DNA of 64,000 nt from Diploptera punctata (Eukaryota > Arthropoda > Insecta > Blattodea > Blaberidae): the NCBI GenBank assembly GCA_030220185.1, contig JASPKZ010007555.1, positions 927,001-991,000 on the forward strand, read 5' to 3'. The position numbers were made by a program, and so were the translations under genes. Of this stretch, positions 55,879 to 64,000 are shown piece after piece. Numbering within the stretch: position 1 is the stretch's first letter; every line of letters starts with the position of its first letter. The notes under the pieces were generated by a model. It was not told where the DNA came from. It searched no databases and worked only from the letters and a program-made list of their open reading frames with translations.

Positions 55879-57573
55879 TATCTATCTATCTTCGGGTTTT
55901 TACAGCTGCTGCCGTCTTCCCGTGCCAAACCTCCAAAGCCTACGGTCTTGGGCATCTTCGATGCTTAGCCCTCTAGCTTGCATTACTGTCTTCCATGTTT
56001 TCCTTCCATGTTAACCTTGGTCTTCCTCTTTTCTTCTTTCTGTTAGGATGCCATTCATATAGTTGCTTCGGCCATCGCTCATCTTCCATTCTTAAAACAT
56101 GTCCTAACCACTTTAATTCCTTTTCCTCAATTCTTTCAATTATGCTTTCTTCTGCTTCCATTTTGTTTCTAATTTCCTTATTTGTGACACGTTCTAATTT
56201 AGACTTTCTGGCACTTCTTCGTAAATAATCCATTTCTAGAGCTATTAGTCTATTCTTGTAGTACTTATTGATTGTCCATACCTCACTTCCGTACATTGCA
56301 ACAGATTCCACCAATGTTTTACCAATATATTTTTTTGTGTCTTTCCAAATATGCTTATCCCACCATATGGAATTTAATGATGATATTATTTTGCTACTCA
56401 ATTCAATTCTATGTTTTATGTTCTCTTTGCCTATACCTTCGATGTTATCCATAATCATTCCCAATATTTAGTTTGTTTCACTTGCTTTATTTGGATTCCA
56501 TCTTCCAATACTAAGTTTTCTCTTTCATTGCTATTTATTGCCAGATATTCTGATTTTTGTAAATTTACTGTGAGACCCCATGATTCATATGTGCTTTTCA
56601 ACCTTTTTATCATGAATTCCATATCAAAATTGTCTTGCGCTAAAACCAGTTGATCATCGGCAAATTGTAATGTCAGCAAAAATCTATTGCCTATTGGGAT
56701 CCCCATACCTTTGCAGCTTTGTTTCCATTTCGTTAATATAAATTCTACATAAATATTAAATAAAATTGGTGATAGACTGCACCCTTGTTTCAATCCCTTT
56801 GAGGTGTTTATAGGATTAGACATTATATTTCCCATTTTAACATAAGCGGAGTTATCTTTATAGGTTTGTTTAATAATTTCTATTAGGTTTCTGTCAATAT
56901 TGTATTTCTCCAGTACTTCCCATAATTTGTTCCTCGGAATTGAGTCATAAGCTTTCTCTAAATCTATCATTGTCAAATGGGTTTCTTCTCCAACTGCAGT
57001 CCGTTTTTCAATTAACTGTTGTATTGCAAATATATTGTCAACACATGACCTTCCTGGTCTGAATCCATTTTGATCTTCTCCTAATTTGTCTTTAACATCT
57101 TTTTGTAACTTTGTTTTTAATAACTTCGTAATATTCTATATAATGTGTTATTTATACTTAGTCCTCTGTAGTTTTTTTGCGTCTCTTCTATCGCCCTTCT
57201 TGTATATTGGTACTATGTAGCTTATTTTCCATTCATCAGGAATCTTCTGTATTGCAATGCACTTATTATACAAGTCCCTCAATCTACCTATTAATTTTTT
57301 GGGCCATATTTAATTAACTCATTTGGTATGTTTCCCGGCCCTGGTGCCTTTTTATTCTTTAGGGTTTGAATTTCTAATTCTATATCTATTGTATCAGATT
57401 CCAGGGCGTTCATTTCTATGGATGGATTTTCTGTTGTTTCCATAAACTCATTTCTAGTTTCTGACAGTAAAGCCTTGTAATGTTTTTCTGCGTCTGATTT
57501 TGCTAACAAATTTATCTTGCTGGGTCCTTGGTTGGTTTTCAGTGTTTTTAGAAATCTCCATACTTCTGATGAT
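55879..57573 (-). mobile_element. RTE-like non-LTR retrotransposon 2, 5' truncated
   Basis: About 1.7 kb on the minus strand, ending in a GATAGATAGATA tail at the left (55,879-55,890). It splits the macro-repeat B microsatellite; TTTATTAAATCAATGCACAC resumes right after it, as in unit 1. Confidence 0.8.
55973..57509 (-). pseudogene. RTE-like reverse transcriptase 2, frameshifted
   Basis: Pieces in order: AEKHYKALLSETRNEF and LKNKKAPGPGNIPNELIKYG (pre-RT, 57,509-57,300), a decayed finger region at 57,290-56,980 (YKKGDRRDAK- and GRSCVDNIFAIQQ-like codons in shifted frames), motif A MIDLEKAYDSIPRNKLWE (56,975), motif B GLKQGCSLSPILFNIYVEFI, motif C LQFADDQLVLAQD (FADD form), LNLQKSEYLAI-type thumb, then after a frame break IKHRIELSSKIISSLNSIWW, ESVAMYGSEVWTINK and the C-terminus GHVLRMEDERWPKQLYEW, KKRGRPRLTWKENMED. 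Distinct from the RTE-like LINE 1 in nearly every motif, so it is another family. Confidence 0.82.
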
Positions 57574-57599
57574 TATATATATATGTCATTTATTAAATC

Positions 57600-58289
<690 letters not shown>

Positions 58290-58370
58290 TATATATATAT
58301 ATATATATATATAATTTTTTAATGTTTGATGTTCGGCAATGTAAGCTTAATATGACATAAGAAATATATA

Positions 58371-58896
58371 TTAGCTAATACCCGGCGTGCGCTGCTACAC
58401 CTAAATAGATGATAATGTGTTTTCTTTTTGCATTTAGTTGAATAAGTAAAAGGAAAAATAAATATAAATTTATATTCTTATTATTTTTAGATACCCCGTC
58501 CGGAAATCTACGCATCCCAATTTTCTTGGCATCAATAAAAGACAAAAATGGATAGATATTGTGAGTTATCCTTAAAAGATAAAGTCATATGCTGTCGCGG
58601 ACTTTTCTATAGAGTTTTTTGAGATATTCAATTCTGTGTACACTAGCATATTTATGTATTTGTTATGGTTTAGGCAGCGTAAGCCATTTAAGGGAAAAAA
58701 AGGAACTATTCAAGTTTTTCATACAAAGGGTGTTTTGTAAGGGTGCAGGAGTTGAGTAACGCAACTCTCTTATAACCTTAAGTTCATCCCGGGAATCTCA
58801 TGAACATTTAAAAAAAAACAAAAAAAATCACAATCGATTCAACGGTATGGCCGCGCATAAAGTACGAACAAACAAACATTCATTTTTATATATTAC
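58371..58896 (-). mobile_element. Short Helitron-like element, minus copy in unit 2
   Basis: Same family and site as 47,605. Minus-strand 3' end GCAGCGCACGCCGGGTATTAGCTAA is better preserved here; 5' end TGTAATATATAAAAATGAAT. Confidence 0.5.
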
Positions 58897-59245
58897 ATGA
58901 AGTAGTAGTAGTAGTACACATTTTCCTATCGTTCGTGTTTTTGAAAAAATCGAAAAATAATGTGCATAAATGACCTATTTGTGACAAAACTTAAAAAAAA
59001 AAAATGTGCTAGAATTTCAGCCGCTGTGCGACCTCTAATAAATAATAAAAATATAAAAAGTTTGTATTTTAAAATTCTTTCCAATAATTGAATATAAATA
59101 AAAAAACAAAATCATTAATTGTTTATACTTGCTCAGTAAATTAATTTTACATAGATAACGGTTTGTTGTAAAAAAATATTGCTATTTAAAAAATTGATTT
59201 TATTCAAAAGTTATATAGAAAAGTAACATACTTCTACACTATATA

Positions 59246-59861
59246 TATTTAATATATAAATATGAATAAATATTTAATTTGAATGTTTGTTTGTTGGTTT
59301 GATTGTTTTCTCGTACTTTATGCGCGGCTATACCGTTGATCCCATTGTAATGCGGTTTTTTGCAAAATGTTCAGAAGATTCCCGCGATGAACATAAGCTA
59401 TAAAAGAGTTGTGATACTCAAATCCAAAACCCTTTAAATTGCCCTTTGTAGTGAAAAACGTGAAAAATGTAGCTCTTTGGACGCTTAAACGGCTTACACT
59501 GCTTAAACCGTAAAAAATACACAAAATTAAAGTACGTAGAATTGAATATCTCAAAAAGCTCTACAAAAAACGTTCGCGACAGCATATGTTTATCTCTTAC
59601 GGATATATGATAATAGTTAAAAATTAAAATGTACCTGTTGGCAGGTGCCGTCGTCATCAAATTTGTTAAAATGGTGTATACAAAATTAATTCACCTCAAC
59701 GGAATTTGATATGCATATTATTAGTATTGACTCTTACGGATAACTCACAATAGCCATTTTTGTCTTTCATTGATGCCAAGTAGGCTACGTAGATTCTTGT
59801 ACAAGCATAGCAGCACATGTCGGGTATTCTTTTACGGATAAATCACTAGAACCAATTTTGC
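59246..59861 (+). mobile_element. Short Helitron-like element, plus copy in unit 2 (3' end lost)
   Basis: Begins TTTAATATATAAATATG, then GTTTGTTTGTTGGTTTG, TTTATGCGCGGCTATACCGT and the shared interior. It holds the second 128-bp insertion. The 3' part diverges where a tRNA-like sequence starts (59,862). Confidence 0.5.
59603..59730 (+). mobile_element. 128-bp insertion element, copy 2, with perfect 12-bp duplication
   Basis: CTCTTACGGATA at 59,594-59,605 and again at 59,731-59,742. Contents match 50,317-50,444 (GTACCTGTTGGCAGGTGCCG, CTCAACGGAATTTGATATGC). Its length is the same. Confidence 0.65.
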
Positions 59862-59948
59862 TTTCAGCCGGATTTGAACCAGCGACCTATGGATTACTGA
59901 AATTATATACCACTAGAGTTCACCGCTCTCTCAACTGAGCTCTTACAA
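59862..59948 (-). pseudogene. tRNA-Tyr pseudogene with intron, anticodon position reads CTA
   Basis: Minus strand: GCTCAGTTGAGAGAGC (D arm), GGTGAACTCTAG (anticodon loop CTCTAG), an 18-nt intron TGGTATATAATTTCAGTA at the usual 37/38 site, ATCCATAGGTCGC, and CTGGTTCAAATCCGG (T arm). Eukaryotic tRNA-Tyr genes have this form with GTA. The acceptor strands do not pair, the anticodon stem has a mismatch and no T-run terminator follows, so it is probably dead. Confidence 0.7.
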
Positions 59949-60002
59949 TGATTTACTAAAAAGTCGACAATTGCGCAACTTGTTATACCAGTTTTCATTA
60001 TT

Positions 60003-60312
60003 TTGATTTTATGATGATTCTGGCCAGGATTTTAGAAACAAAATATGAAATTAGTGTATTGTTACGGGTCCTTTACAAGTATACAAAGTTTCAAGCCGAG
60101 CCAATGTTTCTAAGTGGGTGAAATTCGTGTTCCAAAGTTTCCGTTACATAAATACAAATACACTTTTTTTGATTTTCTGATGATTCTGGCCAGGATTTTA
60201 GAAAATAAATATGAAATTATTGTATTGTCACGGGTCCTTTACAAGTATACAAAGTTTCAAGTCGATCAAATGATATTAAGTGGGTGAAAATAGCGTTGAA
60301 AAATTCCGTTAC
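60003..60312. repeat. Tandem dimer of about 170/140-bp units
   Basis: GATGATTCTGGCCAGGATTT, ATATGAAATTA, ACGGGTCCTTTACAAGTATA, CAAAGTTTCAAG and AAGTGGGTGAAA occur in the same order from 60,013 and again from 60,180. No ORF. It is present in unit 2 of macro-repeat B but absent from unit 1. Confidence 0.8.
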
Positions 60313-60833
60313 AGACAGGTCAAGCAAATATAAAGCATGCAAAAGTAGTCGCACCTATTTCCATTATGCCTCGATATAGATAGAACATTGACGGGTCGGA
60401 TTGAGAGACAAGCAAAGAAAATTAATTGTTATTAGAATAACATATTATTATCTAAACATATATAAACCAGAACATTTGAAATTATGTATTTAAATTTGTT
60501 ATAATGTGTAAGTAGTTAGCTTTCAAGTTTGAACAGTACAATACGTAATATATTTTCAAACGTTTAATCAATGACGAATATGGTATTTCTAAATATATAT
60601 AATATTTACGTGATAAAGGAAGAATTGCGCATTGTTCGTTCCAGAAATTTACGGTTATAAATAGATTTAATCTGTGAAATATTTATATTTTATTAAATTC
60701 AAATTGAAAACATACTTTTTTCAATTCAGTGGCGTTGCTCCGTAACGTAAATTATTTATTACTTCAACATTGTTGTTATTGCTTTGTGACGAAAGTTATA
60801 TTTTTAATAAAAAAACGTTAAATGTTGCGTAGA

Positions 60834-60837
<4 letters not shown>

Positions 60838-60869
<32 letters not shown>

Positions 60870-60882
60870 TATTAAACCAATG

Positions 60883-60954
<72 letters not shown>

Positions 60955-60960
60955 CGTTTG
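60838..60960. repeat. Palindromic TA/CA/TA/TG microsatellite
   Basis: (TA)n 60,838-60,865, then (CA)n 60,883-60,900, (TA)n 60,901-60,935 and (TG)n 60,936-60,954. The last three blocks together are self-complementary. Confidence 0.92.
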
Positions 60961-61005
60961 TGTGTTATAATTAAATTATTGACATAAGCTTAATATGACA
61001 TGATA

Positions 61006-61165
61006 AGAAATATATACAGTAGCTAACTCCCGATGTGCGCTGCTACACCTAAATAGATGATGTGTTTTCTTTGCATTTAGTTGAATAATTAAAAAGAAGA
61101 ATATATATATATATATATATATATATGTGGTGTGTGTGTGTGTGTTATTTATTAAACCAATGATA
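61006..61165. repeat. Truncated Helitron-like 3' end (minus) and TA/TG repeat, macro-repeat B unit 3
   Basis: CAGTAGCTAACTCCCGATGTGCGCTGC matches the minus copies' 3' end. It breaks off into (AT)n at 61,102-61,126 and TTTATTAAACCAATGATA. Confidence 0.6.
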
Positions 61166-61770
61166 CTAGCATACCCGGCAGACGTTGTCCTGCCCGAACG
61201 TTCAATTCTCATGTCATGGGCGGACGATAAAATTATGTTACTTTTTTACCATAAAATTCAGCAATTAGGACATAATTAGATATTTTAAAATAAGTTCGCA
61301 AGAAAACTTCTTACAGCCATTTGTTGTGGCTCAAGAAGTGTGAATGATGACGTCACATAGTTATGTCGGAACATAACGATAATGCAGATGACTACGCATC
61401 TGACATTAAAAAATCCTATAACCCGATCGCCGCGCCACCTACCAAGTCCAATTGTGAATCTAAATCATCCAGGGACCCACTCAAGCACACAGAAAAAAAC
61501 ATCCAAACCGGTCCAGTCGATATCAGGAGTTTTTAATTTCGGATTTCATGTAAACCTCCACTTCTAATTTTCGGAATTCCGCTCATTTTTGGAAAATTTT
61601 GAGTTGTGAAACGTCGAAAAATGTGACCGCTAGAGCGATTTTTCAATTTTCACATCAGGTGAACTCCTACAACTAATGGTTTTAGGGACTCAAACAGACA
61701 CACACAACAATTTAATCAAAATCGGTCCAGTCGTTTAGGAGAAGTTCAGTGACAAATACACATACAGAAG

Positions 61771-61771
<1 letters not shown>
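61166..61771 (-). mobile_element. Non-autonomous Helitron with 3' hairpin
   Basis: Minus strand starts TCTTCTGTATGTGTATTTGT, then TTCTCCTAAACGACTGGACC and GATTTTGATTAAA. It ends with GGCAG-GACAACGT-CTGCC (a 5-bp hairpin stem), GGGTATG and CTAG, followed by T. Hairpin about 7 nt before CTAG is the standard Helitron 3' end. No Rep/helicase ORF. The 5' edge lies next to a TA run (61,774-61,817), so it is approximate. Confidence 0.72.
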
Positions 61772-61822
<51 letters not shown>

Positions 61823-62423
61823 TTATTTATTTATTTACACACGAGAAACTCGATCACCAGTTTACTCGTGACCGGTCAGCAACGCTCTTTGCTACTTAAT
61901 ACACCGAAGTTTATTTGATTTTTTAAGTGTACGATAATAGTTCATTAATTAGAATAATAATATATCTTTAAAAAATTCTCAGGGGGGAGGTGACAAGGTG
62001 TCCCCTCCCTGGAACCGTCACTGGTTTGTAGCTCAATTTAAAATAAGATGATTGTGTAAATTTTTTAATGCTTGGAAGGTATGATTCCACATGTATTTAA
62101 CATATCTAGTTATATAGAAACACATCAAATATTTCAATAAAATTACAAACCTTAAGGTCAAGTATCCATATAGAATAAGAAGAAAAGCTCACTGAACATG
62201 AACACATAACGCTAATAACACAACTGGGATATAGACCAGGTGAGTTCTTAACCATCGCAACTTCCGATGTTTATATTGTCTTCATAAACATTAGAGTTGT
62301 ACCCTCCTTTGCAGATAAGTTAAGAACCGTCATATAACAATTATATTAGAGTTAAAAAAGATAAATTGATAAGAGAGAGTCAAAATAGTTCCCCCCCAGC
62401 TAGATTTAATTTCTGACCCACTG
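61772..62423. other. Intergenic DNA with TA run, nothing recognised
   Basis: (TA)n and TTTA repeats to 61,840, then AT-rich single-copy-looking sequence with one GC block (GGGGGGAGGTGACAAGGTGT near 61,983). No coding frame or known repeat. Confidence 0.5.
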
Positions 62424-62550
62424 TGCACCGGTCCCATACTGGCCGACATTCCATGAGAAAAACTTCTTCCCCCATAGAGACTCGAACCAGCTTAAGAACC
62501 GTAGTTCTGCGCCAAGACTTCTTGCCTTAACTACTCGGCTACGGCGCGAG
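62424..62550 (-). mobile_element. Truncated tRNA-derived SINE, family of 11,667
   Basis: Minus strand: TCGCGCCGTAGCCGAGTAGT (A box), B box TGGTTCGAGTCTC, ATGGGGGAAGAAGTTTTTCT, GGCCAGTATGGGACCGGTG. Only the first 130 bp of the family remain. Confidence 0.8.
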
Positions 62551-62551
62551 A

Positions 62552-62935
62552 CTCTTGGCATCAATCAAAGACAAAAATGGTTATTGTGAGTTATCCGTAA
62601 GAGATGAACACATGCTGTCGCGGACGTTTTGTAGAGTTTTTTGAGATATTCAATTCTGTGTACATTAATTTTGTGTATTTCTTATGGTTTAGGCAGCGTA
62701 AGCCATTTAAGCGTCCCAAGAGCTACTTTTTTCCACGTTTTTTACTACGAATGGCGATTTTTAAGGGTGTAGGAGTTGAGAATCACACCTCTCTTATAGC
62801 ATATGTTCATCCCGGGAATCTCCTGAACATTTTGCAATAAACCCCATCACAATCGGATCAACGGTATGGCCGCGCATAAAGTACGAACAAACAAACAATC
62901 AAACAAACAAACATTAATTTTTATATATTAGATTT
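62552..62935 (-). mobile_element. Short Helitron-like element, minus copy in unit 3
   Basis: TCTAATATATAAAAATTAAT at the 5' end (minus strand), then the shared interior TGGCCGCGC, GCTTACGCTGCCTAAACCAT and GTCCGCGACAGCATGTG. Its 3' part ends at CTTGGCATCAATCAAAG, next to the SINE relic. Confidence 0.5.
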
Positions 62936-63345
62936 ATATTCCTATTACTTTTAGATACCCCGTGCTGATTACCCGGCGTAGCCCGGAAGTCTACGGATCC
63001 CGATTTTCTTGGCATGAATAAAATAAAAAAAATTGAAAGATATTGTGAGTTATTTTTAAAAGATAAAAACATATGCTCTCGCGGAGTATTGTACAGACTT
63101 GTTTCAGATATTCAATTGTGTGTGCAGTAGTAATTTTGTGTATTTGTTATGGTTTAGGTATCGTAAGGCATTTAAGGGTAAACGAAAAGGGAATTTTCAC
63201 GTTTTTCACTAAAAAGGGTGTTATTTTAAGGATATAGGAGTTGAGCATCTCATCTCTCTTATAGCCCCATATTCATCCTGGGAACCTCCTGAGCATTGTG
63301 CAAAAAAAGTTCGAAAAAAATATTCCTTTTTATATATTAGATGAA
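62936..63345 (-). mobile_element. Short Helitron-like element, tandem minus copy
   Basis: Lies directly behind the previous copy. Minus-strand 3' region has CCGGGCTACGCCGGGTAATCAGCA, a hairpin (CCGGGC/GCCGGG with TAC between) plus CAGC, like a Helitron 3' end with the CTAG lost. The 5' end is TCTAATATATAAAAAGGAAT. Confidence 0.5.
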
Positions 63346-63388
63346 GTAGTAGTAGTAGTATACATTTTCCTATCGTTCGTATTTTAGC

Positions 63389-64000
63389 ACAAGGAATAGA
63401 CAATATAACAATAACTATCCTGCAAAAAATAATAGACATTATTCTCCCAACAATAACCCACATTTTTAATGCCTCTATAATGACTGGGATTTATCCCAGA
63501 CTCTGGAAAATGGCTCTAGTTCGTCCTACACCGAAATCAAACACTCCCACAACACTCGATGATTATAGACCAATTAGTATTCTTCCCTGTTTATCTAAAG
63601 CACTGGAACACATAATACACTCACAGTTAACCTCACCACACACGACTTACTTGATGAACATCAGTCTGGTTTTAGAACAGGACATCACACAAGTACTGCA
63701 CTACTTGACATTGTAGAGGACATAAGAGACTCAATGGACAAAAGCAAACTCACCGCAATAGTCCTACTCGACTACAGCAAAGCCTTTGACACAGTAGATA
63801 TAGACTTAATGCTAGCGAAACTAAAGACACTACATCTGTCGGAAAACTGCCTTGATTGGTTTGCATCTTACCTCACTAATCGTCAGCAATCAGTTTCTGT
63901 TAATAATCGCATTTCTTCCTGGCGCTTGGTGAGGAAAGGGGTACCTCAAGGCGGCGTCCTCGCTCCTCTTCTCTTCTCGATTTATATTAATGACGTGACC
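63389..64000 (+). mobile_element. Second copy of the jockey/CR1-like LINE, continuing past the window
   Basis: ACAAGGAATAGACAATATAA onward matches 9,275 onward. The 5' truncation falls within the linker before the RT. The 3' end is beyond the window. Confidence 0.85.
63389..64000 (+). pseudogene. LINE reverse transcriptase, partial (right edge)
   Basis: Residues: LWKMALVRPTPKSNTPTTLD, DYRPISILPCLSKALEHIIH, then a deletion of about 8 bp after SQLT shifts the frame. HQSGFRTGHHTSTALLDIVE, VLLDYSKAFDTVDIDLM (motif A intact), LSENCLDWF, RQQSVSVNN and KGVPQGGVLAPLLFSIYIND (motif B intact) follow. It is better preserved than the 9,062 copy, whose motifs A and B carry changes. The catalytic YADD lies outside the window. 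Confidence 0.85.

Overview
This window looks like repeat-dense heterochromatin or gene-poor intergenic DNA from a large eukaryotic genome, most likely an arthropod and probably an insect. The basis is AT-rich sequence, no intron-exon host gene or bacterial operon, and a mix of Penelope-like, jockey-like, RTE-like and R1/I-like retroelements with tRNA-derived SINEs, Helitrons, a Harbinger-like element and a mariner relic. A cockroach-like genome would fit the style of these elements, but that is only an impression. I found no intact host protein-coding gene. All recognisable coding sequence is broken mobile-element coding sequence.

Left and centre (1-41,360): the background is a tandem macrosatellite ('A') with a monomer of about 2.2 kb. 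Every monomer carries the same tRNA-derived SINE at the same place. Insertions break the array: a 48-bp mariner terminal-repeat palindrome (3,200), two LINE fragments joined head to head (7,617-11,168), a tRNA-SINE with 10-bp target duplications (11,667), a tandem SINE dimer (15,491), a 61-bp minisatellite with higher-order repeats (16,419-19,165), and a 14-kb Harbinger-like transposon (20,473-34,558). The transposon has matching TTA flanks and GC-rich terminal inverted repeats. A 12-kb array of five nearly identical Penelope-like copies (two minus, then three plus) is nested inside it, between 12-bp direct repeats.

Middle (41,360-46,990): a Penelope-type 3' relic, two adjacent long fold-back structures, and two different jockey-clade ORF1 genes arranged head to head. 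Between them lies about 0.8 kb of unassigned DNA holding a 169-codon ORF.

Right (46,990-63,390): a second macro-repeat ('B', about 2.4-2.7 kb per unit) carries an inverted pair of short Helitron-like copies. It has been split by an RTE-like LINE (16-bp TSD), a 297-bp fold-back element (14-bp TSD), a near full-length R1/I-like LINE (8-bp TSD), a second short copy of that LINE, another RTE-like LINE (14-bp TSD), and two Helitrons. Because the repeat exists in several copies, most of these insertions have an empty site elsewhere in the window, so their order can be read directly. A tRNA-Tyr pseudogene with an intron and a CTA anticodon lies at 59,862. The window ends inside a second copy of the LINE seen at 9,057.

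Nothing here works together as a pathway. The coherent story is nested transposition in satellite DNA. Frame calls are limited by many homopolymer indels, which may be decay or assembly error. All identities and lengths were judged by eye.
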